From a virus, in the IMG/VR virus record IMGVR_UViG_3300028384_001321, positions 1-40,478 of that record: 40,478 nucleotides of DNA; one strand, 5' to 3'. Every line of letters begins with the position of its first letter. Position 1 is the first letter of the stretch. Under the pieces are notes generated by a model. That model was not told the origin of the DNA, did no database searches, and saw only the letters and a program-made list of their open reading frames with translations. The translations under genes were made by a program, and so were the position numbers. Below, in pieces: positions 7,518 through 14,843 of the stretch.

Positions 7518-8269
7518 TTTGAGTACTCTTCCATTAAGTTAAGATAGTGTGTGAATCGACTGAAAGGGTAGAATATGGTCAAGGAAGAAACAAGTTTAAA
7601 AACTATAAAAAAACTGAACATATGTATAGGGTAAATAATAAACCACCTAACTCTACGTTTATAGATCTCTTTAGGTGTTAATTTAGGACGAGAAACCTGT
7701 TTCACTTTCTTATTCCCTCTAGGTACGTAAAGCCGTGAGCGATCCCATGATATAGCATATAACTGCATAGGGGATTTTACCCCTTTGAAACTCCATTTTC
7801 CAATATCCGCCATTTTTAGCCTTTGACGGATAGAGAATGCAATTTGCCCGGCACGTGAGGATAAAAGAGTCTGTCCTCCACCGGCAAGGGACATAATCCG
7901 GGCACATATCGACTTTTGAATCCCTTCGACTTCTATGGGTTTTGCCCCTCTTGAAACAAAAAAACTATCATTAGAATGCATGACCACGACACCGGCATGT
8001 ATCCCCACTCTTGATTTAAAACCCGTATGTTTCTCGATAAGTTTATGGTACTCCGTAGAATATTCCAAAGCTTCACGCATTGACTCAAAGAGGAGCAGAT
8101 ACCCATCTGTTCGATCAATTTCAAGGCCGTTCCATTTTATCAATAAACCTCGTGCTATCCGATCGTATAGACGCATCTTCATACTCATCCGAAGATCACC
8201 AAGTTGCTGTGTGGTTTTCGTTGAGTCGATGATGTCGATCATTACGAGGATGGCAAAAGTCTGATCCAT
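7493..8269 (-). CDS. Class III nucleotidyl (adenylate/guanylate-type) cyclase, membrane-anchored
   Basis: Predicted to make a cyclic nucleotide from an NTP. The 258-residue protein has the class III cyclase core at residues 5-172: 'MIDIIDST' with metal-ligand Asp12, 'DRTDGYLLLF' with the second metal Asp55, 'RVGIHAG' (87-93), 'ARIMSLAGGGQTLLS' (123-137) and 'GKWSFKGVKSPMQLYAI' (157-173). A basic linker follows, then one hydrophobic helix (about 209-235), so the enzyme is probably tethered to the membrane from its C-terminal side. The transition-state Asn normally four residues before the conserved Arg is Ser120. The usual adenine-selecting Lys before the second Asp is not obvious, so the base cannot be told. 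The gene is the second of a three-gene minus-strand unit, unlike every neighbour. Confidence 0.85.
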   Translation of the reverse strand: MDQTFAILVMIDIIDSTKTTQQLGDLRMSMKMRLYDRIARGLLIKWNGLEIDRTDGYLLLFESMREALEYSTEYHKLIEKHTGFKSRVGIHAGVVVMHSNDSFFVSRGAKPIEVEGIQKSICARIMSLAGGGQTLLSSRAGQIAFSIRQRLKMADIGKWSFKGVKSPMQLYAISWDRSRLYVPRGNKKVKQVSRPKLTPKEIYKRRVRWFIIYPIHMFSFFIVFKLVSSLTIFYPFSRFTHYLNLMEEYSKWLYQYVP

Positions 8270-8587
8270 TTATTTAGCAATCTCCGCTTCAATTTTTGCA
8301 AGTCGGGTATAAACCTCAGAAGGGGCCACAACCTGCACTTCAACTTTAGCAAGTCTCTCGCTCATCTCGTTATCTTTTGGTTTTAGCGTGCCGTTGATGA
8401 CACCGAAGATCTCAAGTCGCCCTTGGCGGTTACTTTCGATGGCTTTTTTGCAATCTTCTATTTGATGTTCAAGTGCCTGTAATTTTGCCTCGATTCGTGT
8501 AATGCTCTTTGAAAAGTTCCATAGAAGTCCTCCACAGAATATCAAAGCAGGCATAATTTCAGTTATAATCGATGTGAAGTCTTGCAT
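8270..8587 (-). CDS. Small membrane protein with coiled coil, first gene of the cyclase unit
   Basis: The start is set at the ATG whose first base is 8587 on the minus strand (MQDFTSII), with AAAGGT about 11 bases upstream. The longer frame to 8644 would run through the promoter. The 105-residue product has an N-terminal hydrophobic segment (about residues 6-24) and then a long helix with heptads ('RIEAKLQALEHQIEDCKKAIE') and a second coiled-coil stretch near the C-terminus. Its stop directly abuts the cyclase start. It is similar in design to the protein at 2930-3157, so a holin-type ancestry is possible, as is a sensor or scaffold role for the cyclase. Confidence 0.55.
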   Translation of the reverse strand: MQDFTSIITEIMPALIFCGGLLWNFSKSITRIEAKLQALEHQIEDCKKAIESNRQGRLEIFGVINGTLKPKDNEMSERLAKVEVQVVAPSEVYTRLAKIEAEIAK

Positions 8588-8612
8588 TTTAATTTTACCT
8601 TTGGAGTAGATC

Positions 8613-8786
8613 ATGACACGTATATTATATAAGTATATGGACACTGAGACAAAAAAGTATTTTTTATCTACAAAAAAAGAAACTCCAAAAAAAGGATGGG
8701 TTCGATTTCTAATTTGTAGTTACGAGATGACTCCCGAACAGTATATCGAAATGTGTATATTTTTCGACCCTTTATGTATTAACTGA
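8613..8786 (+). CDS. Possible small ORF, 57 residues
   Basis: An open frame from ATG 8613 to TGA 8786 with a good GGAG six bases upstream. The product starts MTRILYKYMDTETKK and contains 'GWVRFLICSYEMTPEQYIEM', with a composition that looks protein-like. Against it, no rightward promoter is visible upstream and the frame covers the leftward cyclase promoter. No family recognised. Confidence 0.28.
   Translation: MTRILYKYMDTETKKYFLSTKKETPKKGWVRFLICSYEMTPEQYIEMCIFFDPLCIN
8624..8652 (-). promoter_or_regulatory. Sigma70-like promoter of the cyclase unit
   Basis: On the minus strand: TTGTCT (8652-8647), 17-bp spacer, perfect TATAAT (8629-8624). Transcription would start near 8617, about 30 bases before the first gene of the unit. 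A perfect -10 with ideal spacing suggests use by the host RNA polymerase without phage factors. Confidence 0.6.
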
Positions 8787-8793
8787 TTTTTTG

Positions 8794-8812
8794 TGTGAAC
8801 CACGTGAACCAC
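8794..8812 (+). promoter_or_regulatory. Left arm of 19-bp perfect inverted repeat (operator-like)
   Basis: TGTGAACCACGTGAACCAC, the exact reverse complement of 8904-8922. Each arm holds two tandem GTGAACCAC half-sites joined by a CACGTG palindrome. It lies about 50 bp upstream of the rightward -35 element, a position suited to a second operator and DNA looping. Confidence 0.6.
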
Positions 8813-8860
8813 AGTATATAGGAGCGTCAGAAAAATAAATAAAAATACAGAAGTAGGGGG

Positions 8861-8889
8861 TAGACAGGTATTTTTTATTTAGTTACAGT
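8861..8889 (+). promoter_or_regulatory. Promoter of the HTH-head operon
   Basis: TAGACA (8861-8866), 17-bp spacer, TACAGT (8884-8889). The -10 is embedded in the near-palindrome AGTTAC-A-GTAACT (8881-8893). The predicted start near 8896 puts the right inverted-repeat arm just downstream of +1. The same TACAGT -10 with 17-bp spacing occurs before the DNA polymerase gene. Confidence 0.45.
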
Positions 8890-8903
8890 AACTCATAGGG
8901 ACA

Positions 8904-8922
8904 GTGGTTCACGTGGTTCACA
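8904..8922 (+). promoter_or_regulatory. Right arm of 19-bp inverted repeat, next to ribosome-binding site
   Basis: GTGGTTCACGTGGTTCACA, the exact reverse complement of 8794-8812, 91 bp away. It ends one base before the AGGAG-type ribosome-binding site of the gene at 8932. A bound protein would block transcription just after the start. An RNA hairpin between the arms would need transcription from upstream of 8794. Confidence 0.6.
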
Positions 8923-8931
8923 GGAGTAATT

Positions 8932-9660
8932 ATGATAAAGAAATTTTTTGGCGTTCCGGTTTACAGAGTCGATAATCTATCAGATATGTTTTTCACCATT
9001 AAAGACATGGCAAAGACACTTGGGGTTAAAGATAAAACAATCCGTCGGATGATTAACCAATGTAATGAGGCACGGGTACTCGCCCTCCCTCGTAAACAAA
9101 GGGGACAACCTAAAGGAGATATGCGGAATATCTATACATTGAAAACATGCATCTCCTTGTTGTTTGCAACGCACCATGAGTATACAAGCGAAAAGAACAC
9201 ACAGATCCGGGAGTGGATTACCACCATCTTGAACAACCTTTGCTTTGATGAGTTCGTGTCTTTATACGGGTACAGACTCGACGAAGACTTAAGGCGTGCA
9301 ATTGCAACCTATGTCTGCGAGTGCGAATCTTATCATCAAATCGTACTCTCTCGCTTTAATGTCTACGAAGATTACTGCAATACCGTACTTAGGGGTAGCA
9401 TGAGTTCAAAACTAGCTCACGTTCAAAATCCCGAAGCTTATATCAATCGGTATGAAGTCATGCAGATAAAAGCAATTGATCTTGCCGTGTTCCTGCTTTG
9501 TGAATATGCCGTGAAAAGCACCCCCCGTGCCCTCTTAAAAAGATTAGGTATCGACCCGAAAAAAGGGGAATATACTGAAAAAGATCAAGAGGAAGTCCTA
9601 AATTTCTTATCAAAGTATTATAAGAATGGTATACTACGAAGAAAAAAGGAGTTTAAATAA
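8932..9660 (+). CDS. Putative helix-turn-helix DNA-binding protein
   Basis: A 242-residue protein of no named family that I recognise. Residues about 22-43 (FTIKDMAKTLGVKDKTIRRM) have the pattern of a helix-turn-helix like those of excisionase or MerR-type domains. A basic stretch follows, then a long helical region, and a Lys/Arg-rich C-terminus. The gene starts nine bases after a perfect 19-bp inverted repeat and shares a TAATG junction with the protease gene. It is thus first in the head/neck/tail operon. A regulator of its own operon is a natural reading but unproven. Confidence 0.55.
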   Translation: MIKKFFGVPVYRVDNLSDMFFTIKDMAKTLGVKDKTIRRMINQCNEARVLALPRKQRGQPKGDMRNIYTLKTCISLLFATHHEYTSEKNTQIREWITTILNNLCFDEFVSLYGYRLDEDLRRAIATYVCECESYHQIVLSRFNVYEDYCNTVLRGSMSSKLAHVQNPEAYINRYEVMQIKAIDLAVFLLCEYAVKSTPRALLKRLGIDPKKGEYTEKDQEEVLNFLSKYYKNGILRRKKEFK

Positions 9661-10796
9661 TGCCTTATCCTAATTATCACACGGCTCGTTTACACGATCC
9701 GAGTAAGTACCGTTCATTTCGTACGATGAAACCCAAGAATTTCCCCGAAGGGATCTCTGTTGTTGTTGGAATAAAAGAAGACGACAGTTCTGAGTTTCAA
9801 TCTATCCGGGCAGATAAAAAGAAGTTTAGTCTTGAAGACTTTAAAAACTTCCTAAAAGAGAACAACTTCGCAACATCTAAAATTGAAGAGGCACGTAAAA
9901 GTTTACAAATGTTCTCTGCATGGGTGCCTGCGGTTGTTAAATCCGAAGAAAGCCGTGCGAAAATTGGAGGTATCATCTCAACAGAGACTGTCGATCAACA
10001 AGGCGACGTTATCCTCCAAGATGGGATGGACTTCTCCTATTTCCTCGATAAAGGCTACTTCAACTATGAACATAAGGGTGGAGTCGAGTATATCGTCGGT
10101 GCCCCCACGAAAGTAGAGCGTGTCAATATCGATGGGAGACAGGCTACACGGGTTGAAGGCTATCTCATGACTGAGAAAGCACTTGCAAAGAACATCATGG
10201 AAACAGCACAAGCAATGCAAAAAGCAGAGATCAATCGAAAAATCGGATTCTCTGTCGAAGGGCAAGTGCTACAACGTGATCCTGCAAATCATCATATTAT
10301 CACGAAGGCAAAAATCCTTAATGTTGCAATCACGTCTGCCCCTGTTAATCCGGAGGCACACCTTGAAATCCTTGCGAGGTCTTTAATGAATCCAAAACAA
10401 ATGGCACAGTCGATTATTGACTGCCACCCCGAAATCCGAAATGAAGAGGTAATGGCTGAACTCCATAAATCTATCGGTTATCAAACCCCGGCACAACCTT
10501 CAAATGCAGGGGAATTGTCGGCACTCGTTCCTCAATCTATGGATGAGAAAGTAAGCGTACAAGATGCCCCTAAATTAGAGGAAATGATGTACGATCGACT
10601 AAAAATCGAGATGGAAAAGATGATGGGGGAAAGAATGGCTCTTATGCTTAATCCCAAAGGTAAAGAGGCACCTTCGATCTCAACTTCTCAGATTCGGGAT
10701 GTTTTAATGCGTGTTTTTCCTCAATTAGATCCAAAGAAAGCACGTCAACTTGCTAATAACCTTGTCAACTCGGCAAAATCTTATTATAATTCCTAA
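9660..10796 (+). CDS. Prohead protease (S78/XkdF-like) with scaffold-like C-terminus
   Basis: A 378-residue protein expected to cleave capsid and scaffold proteins during head maturation. Residues 1-75 are an N-terminal phage module ('YHTARLHDPSKYRSFR', then 'FSLEDFKNFLKENN') common ahead of such proteases. Residues ~95-240 are the protease: His138 in 'NYEHKGG' and Ser198 in 'KIGFSVEG' are the likely catalytic pair, followed by 'KILNVAITSAPVNPEAHLEIL'. The C-terminal part is helical and scaffold-like. Residues 286-293 (LSALVPQS) recur in the N-terminus of the major capsid protein, possibly a processing site. Confidence 0.8.
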   Translation: MPYPNYHTARLHDPSKYRSFRTMKPKNFPEGISVVVGIKEDDSSEFQSIRADKKKFSLEDFKNFLKENNFATSKIEEARKSLQMFSAWVPAVVKSEESRAKIGGIISTETVDQQGDVILQDGMDFSYFLDKGYFNYEHKGGVEYIVGAPTKVERVNIDGRQATRVEGYLMTEKALAKNIMETAQAMQKAEINRKIGFSVEGQVLQRDPANHHIITKAKILNVAITSAPVNPEAHLEILARSLMNPKQMAQSIIDCHPEIRNEEVMAELHKSIGYQTPAQPSNAGELSALVPQSMDEKVSVQDAPKLEEMMYDRLKIEMEKMMGERMALMLNPKGKEAPSISTSQIRDVLMRVFPQLDPKKARQLANNLVNSAKSYYNS

Positions 10797-10821
10797 AGTT
10801 TATTTCTGTGGAGAATGGAAA

Positions 10822-11316
10822 ATGTCTGAACAAACACTTGTTGAAGAGACTGTTGACACTCAACGTCTTGAATCATTAATTGAAGATCTCAGCAAATCCT
10901 TAAACAAAGATGATGAAGCAATTGAAATCATCTCTAAAGGTGCTGACGCTATCGTGGAACAAAACAAGGCACTCGTTGAAGCTGTTCAAAAGTCTATTGA
11001 AGGCATCAATGAGAAACTTGACACTTTCGTTGCACGGCTTGAGTCTTTGGAAGGAAATCTTGAAAAAGGACTTGGTGAAATTGCGAACCAACCTATCAAG
11101 AAAGCAATCACTGCTGAGGCAGAAGTTGCACCTGCCGAAGTTAAAGAAGAAGAAAAAGTCGTAATCTCTAAGAGCATGGTTATTAATGCCTGTCTTGCGG
11201 AATTACAAAATGAAATCAATCCATCACGATTGGCAGACTTGCGAAAAGGGATTGCTCGTTTAGAGAGTAACTATGATCCTCAAGTTGTTGCTAAATCTCT
11301 AAACATCAATATTTAA
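10822..11316 (+). CDS. Capsid scaffold-like coiled-coil protein
   Basis: The start is set at ATG 10822 (MSEQTLVEE), with GTGGAG and GGA upstream, rather than an upstream frame that overlaps the protease. The 164-residue protein is highly charged and helical, with a heptad region around residues 20-85 ('NEKLDTFVARLESLEGNLEK'), an Ala/Glu-rich linker and a short conserved-looking C-terminal segment. Its position between protease and major capsid protein is where scaffolding or head-assembly proteins lie. No sequence signature proves it. Confidence 0.5.
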   Translation: MSEQTLVEETVDTQRLESLIEDLSKSLNKDDEAIEIISKGADAIVEQNKALVEAVQKSIEGINEKLDTFVARLESLEGNLEKGLGEIANQPIKKAITAEAEVAPAEVKEEEKVVISKSMVINACLAELQNEINPSRLADLRKGIARLESNYDPQVVAKSLNINI

Positions 11317-11326
11317 GGGAGTTGTC

Positions 11327-12766
11327 ATGTTTCAACCAAACGAACTTGTTCCTGTACAAGACTTAGTACGCCTTAATGAAGCACTTCGCAAGAATCTCGA
11401 AGGACCTGCCGGTTTCATCGATCACCAAACAGGTGCTGTTCCTTCTGCTGACGGTTCTTTATCCGCACTCGTTCCTCAATCAATCGAGGGTATGCTTTCA
11501 GTAGCAACTCACACGATGGATGAGATCAAATTGTGGAAGAATATGCCTAAAGTAAATGTTAACAACACCTTGCATGAGTATGTACGTGTTGATGAGCATG
11601 GACTTGACCTTGACCCGTTCATCGCAGAAGGTGGCGGAGGAACTGACTTTACCACCGGTCAAGCGAACTACTCTCGTGAATCTGTAAAGATCAAGTACAT
11701 GGCAGAACGTCGTCAAATCTCTGACGTTGCGTCTATGGTTGGTTTAATCGGCGATAACCGCAATGCTCTTGCAGAAGAAACCGAGCGTGGTACTCTTGCT
11801 CTTATGCGTAAAGTAGAAACTGCATTATGGCATGGTGACGAGAGTTTGAATGATAACGGTTTTGACGGAATCATTAAGCAAATCAAAGACGGTGGAAACT
11901 CTCTCGATCTTAAAGGCTCTGTTCCTTCTCCTCTTCTTCTTCAAGAAGTTCTTGGCGAAGTCTATGCAAGTCCTAACTTCGGTCGTCCGGACACCATCTA
12001 TGTTGAACCACGCATCCACTCAGAATTGATCCGTCAATCTGTGGAGAATGGTCGTCACGACATGTTCGTTCGTAATCCTGCTCAAGGAATCACTTTCGGA
12101 CAACAAGACATCTTCATTTCTGCTCCTTATGGTAAAGTTAAGGTTGAGTCTGCTCCATTCTTGCACACAGCAAAGAACTTCCCAAGTGCTGACATCGGAG
12201 ACGTTACAGGTGTGGCCTTCGGTAATGCTCTTGGTGTAGCACTAAATGCTAACGCTACCTCCTCACAACTTCCCCAAGGTGTTTACAAAGTAGCAGTTGT
12301 TGCAGTAACCAAGAAGGGTGCGAAGAAAAGTTCCGTTCTTTCTATTAATGTTAATCTTGATGACAAAGACATTCGATTAACTACTGATGATGCGAACAAT
12401 ACCGGAGACATCTTGTACTACCGCATCTACCGAAGTAGCAAAGACGGTGGAAACTCTACGCTTAAGAAAATTGCAGAAATCCCTGCGGGAACTGCTACTT
12501 TCGACATCACTTCTGATCTTGCGTATAACAGTTCTCCGATTGTTTTTGCTCAACACACCCCCGACGCGATGCAATTTGTCCGATTGATGGATCTTATTCG
12601 TCGTCCGCTTGCAGAGACTTCTACCGTTAAGCCTTTCCTTCTCATGCTTTTCGGAAGTCCTCTCATCAAGTTGCCTAAGAAAATGTTTGTTCTTGAGCAT
12701 GCCGGATTTACTGAGACTGCAAACCTCGGTGATGATGGAGTTAACTACTTAAATGCTAACTTCTAA
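11327..12766 (+). CDS. Major capsid protein with Ig/FN3-like insertion
   Basis: The main head shell protein, 479 residues, probably HK97-fold. It has an N-terminal arm (1-~50) ending in LSALVPQS (45-52), then a core with 'VKIKYMAERRQISDVASM' and 'ALWHGDESLNDNGFDGIIKQI', followed by 'PDTIYVEPRIHSELIRQ'. Residues about 315-400 ('GVYKVAVVAVTKKGAKKSS' to 'GTATFDIT') look like an inserted Ig or fibronectin III domain that could be exposed on the capsid surface. The C-terminus 'IKLPKKMFVLEHAGF' is also typical. The start has a good AGGGAG ribosome-binding site. Confidence 0.88.
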   Translation: MFQPNELVPVQDLVRLNEALRKNLEGPAGFIDHQTGAVPSADGSLSALVPQSIEGMLSVATHTMDEIKLWKNMPKVNVNNTLHEYVRVDEHGLDLDPFIAEGGGGTDFTTGQANYSRESVKIKYMAERRQISDVASMVGLIGDNRNALAEETERGTLALMRKVETALWHGDESLNDNGFDGIIKQIKDGGNSLDLKGSVPSPLLLQEVLGEVYASPNFGRPDTIYVEPRIHSELIRQSVENGRHDMFVRNPAQGITFGQQDIFISAPYGKVKVESAPFLHTAKNFPSADIGDVTGVAFGNALGVALNANATSSQLPQGVYKVAVVAVTKKGAKKSSVLSINVNLDDKDIRLTTDDANNTGDILYYRIYRSSKDGGNSTLKKIAEIPAGTATFDITSDLAYNSSPIVFAQHTPDAMQFVRLMDLIRRPLAETSTVKPFLLMLFGSPLIKLPKKMFVLEHAGFTETANLGDDGVNYLNANF

Positions 12767-12777
12767 GGATTTTAACC

Positions 12778-13014
12778 ATGTGGAAATATAAAAGACGACT
12801 CTCACTTGTTCCGGAAGCGATGGTTATTCTCTTTGCAGGGCAACGTCTTAATATTGATCCGAATGGTTATGTTCTCACTTCTGTTGACGAAGAACTTGCA
12901 TTAAAGTTTAAAAAAGCTCCTCACGTGTTCTCCTACGATGCCACTAGAAAAAAAGAAGAAAAGGTGGTATCATCTCCAAAACGTAGTAGAACACGAAAGA
13001 AAAAAGAAGACTGA
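12778..13014 (+). CDS. Small basic head-associated protein
   Basis: A 78-residue protein directly after the major capsid gene, with a short structured part ('EAMVILFAGQRLNIDPNGYVLT') and a very basic tail rich in Lys, Arg and Ser. Not recognised. Location suggests head completion or DNA contact. The 36 bp before the next gene hold only its ribosome-binding site region. Confidence 0.55.
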   Translation: MWKYKRRLSLVPEAMVILFAGQRLNIDPNGYVLTSVDEELALKFKKAPHVFSYDATRKKEEKVVSSPKRSRTRKKKED

Positions 13015-13050
13015 TTGGTACCGCCATCTTCTTCTTTTAGGAGTTGAACG

Positions 13051-14019
13051 ATGGCCAAGTCGATTTTTGACATCTTAACTGTTGATCTTCTTAAGAAAAC
13101 AACCATTACGGGTGTTGATTTAACTCTTGATGACGGATCCGATTTTCCGGATGAAGTTTTCAATGAGTCAATTCAGCAAGCAGTTGCAATGATCGAGGCA
13201 GAACTCGGCATTGTAATTGATGCTTTCTCCTTAAAAGGGGAGAGACATGACGTTGATCTTGAAATGAGACACAGCCACTACCTCATGTCTCTCGACTTGA
13301 AACCTCTTCAAAAAGTCGATAAGATTAGTATCCGAGTAGGGAACACTGAAAAAGCGGAACTCCCGGTTGATTATGTGACAATAGGTAGTCATCTCCACTC
13401 AAAGATTAATTTGATACCTACGTCCTCAACAGCCGGATCTTTACGTTTTGTTTCGGGGGTTCCCTTTCTTGTTGGGGATGTTTTCAGCCCCTACTCAAGT
13501 TTCCCTCTATATTTCTCTATTGATTATACCGTGGGGTTTACCTTTGAAGAAGGGTCAGCTACGATCCCTAATGGGGAAACAGAAGTGACCATTAATTTAG
13601 GAAAAACATTCTACGGGAAGACATATTCGGACATAACAGTGACAGATGCCCAAGGAGGATCCGGAGTGCGAGTGGTCGAATCCGGATCTGACTATATAAA
13701 AGTCGAGGCAAGACAAGGGCCAAGTACCGGAGATCTAACCTTTGATTACACGGTTAACAATCTCGATCCCTTAATACTTCGTGCCTGTCAACTTGTAGCA
13801 AGTTTTCTTCCTCTGAACATCGCAGGTGATTTGATTGCAGGTGCAGGTATTGCACAACAACATGTGGGTATTGATGGTTTATCTCAAACGATTAGTACAA
13901 CAAGTAGTGCAACAAACGCAGGATACGGTGCCCGTCTTCGAGCATATGAGCGAGAGTTGAAAATGATTATGACTCAACTTAAATCAAAATACCGTCAAAT
14001 GAACGTATTTAGTAGGTAA
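13051..14019 (+). CDS. Head-tail connector (neck) protein
   Basis: A 322-residue protein with an N-terminal helical part ('FPDEVFNESIQQAVAMIEAELGI'), a beta-rich middle of about 120 residues that may be an inserted domain, and a helical C-terminus ('LILRACQLVASFLPLNIAGDLIAGAGIAQ' region, then a long Arg/Lys helix). The helix-rich ends and the position between capsid and neck genes suit a connector adaptor that docks on the portal. The assignment is by context and general pattern rather than a diagnostic motif. Confidence 0.55.
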   Translation: MAKSIFDILTVDLLKKTTITGVDLTLDDGSDFPDEVFNESIQQAVAMIEAELGIVIDAFSLKGERHDVDLEMRHSHYLMSLDLKPLQKVDKISIRVGNTEKAELPVDYVTIGSHLHSKINLIPTSSTAGSLRFVSGVPFLVGDVFSPYSSFPLYFSIDYTVGFTFEEGSATIPNGETEVTINLGKTFYGKTYSDITVTDAQGGSGVRVVESGSDYIKVEARQGPSTGDLTFDYTVNNLDPLILRACQLVASFLPLNIAGDLIAGAGIAQQHVGIDGLSQTISTTSSATNAGYGARLRAYERELKMIMTQLKSKYRQMNVFSR

Positions 14020-14021
14020 AC

Positions 14022-14843
14022 ATGCAATTTCGATTACCCTCCCAAAGTTTAACAAAAACACGAGCCGATTTCCGTGATGTTGAGTTCCGAAAACTCATTG
14101 CTCAAAAAGGTCTGAATGTCCGATGGACGCAAACGGCTCAATGCCCCTGTAGTACAAAGACAACAGACTTGAACATGGATATTGACTACATTGGGGCAGA
14201 CGCCCCCGATAAAGCGGTAGATGCAAGTTTCAATACCGATTGCCCTGTATGCGACGGTGAAGGTAAGATCTACCACTCTGCTCAAAACATCCAAGCGGTA
14301 GTAACCGGTGCAGAAGGTGATTTCCTCAACGCTCGTTTTGGTGGCTACAGGGACGGTGTAATTAATCTCACACTGAATCCGGAACATTTACCTGCCTTTG
14401 GAGATCGTTTTGAGTTGCTCGATTCTGTTATGCTCTATCAAGAGATAGTAGAGGAGAACGGTGAGGACACACTTGCACTTCGTTTTCCGATTCAGCAACG
14501 AACAATGAAACTTATAGACGATAACAACAATCCTGTAGATGTCACCGTTGGGGTTGTTTACGCATCTTACTCATTAAACACAAGTCTTGTCACGCAGAAT
14601 ACGGAACTTGTTGAGGATGAGGATTTTGAGATTGTTGATAACGAGATTAGATGGCTCAATCGGCCCAATAACGTAAACAAATACACGTTCTCCTACTACA
14701 TCCATCCGAGTTATACCTGTGTCGGTTTCCCAAATTCTGTTCGAGACACACACGTTCGTTTCAAGCAAACAAGCGAAGTGAACACGCCCCTCCCCGTTAG
14801 GATACAGGCGAAACTTGAGTTCTTGGAGCAGTCCAATGTTTGA
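14022..14843 (+). CDS. Neck/head-closure protein with zinc-binding Cys cluster
   Basis: A 273-residue protein starting two bases after the previous stop. Two Cys pairs, CPC (41-43) and CPVC (74-77, followed by DGEGK), suggest a zinc knuckle. The rest is beta-rich. Proteins with this Cys arrangement occur in the neck region of large myovirus genomes and probably act as adaptor or stopper between connector and tail. It overlaps the next gene by eight bases. Confidence 0.55.
   Translation: MQFRLPSQSLTKTRADFRDVEFRKLIAQKGLNVRWTQTAQCPCSTKTTDLNMDIDYIGADAPDKAVDASFNTDCPVCDGEGKIYHSAQNIQAVVTGAEGDFLNARFGGYRDGVINLTLNPEHLPAFGDRFELLDSVMLYQEIVEENGEDTLALRFPIQQRTMKLIDDNNNPVDVTVGVVYASYSLNTSLVTQNTELVEDEDFEIVDNEIRWLNRPNNVNKYTFSYYIHPSYTCVGFPNSVRDTHVRFKQTSEVNTPLPVRIQAKLEFLEQSNV

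Noticed and set aside
8270-8644. Longer start at 8644 for the first island gene
   Set aside because: It would place the start upstream of the predicted transcription start, inside the promoter; ATG 8587 has a ribosome-binding site.
8794-8922. Intrinsic terminator from the inverted repeat
   Set aside because: The arms are 91 bp apart, the right arm is followed by a ribosome-binding site and a start codon, and there is no T run.
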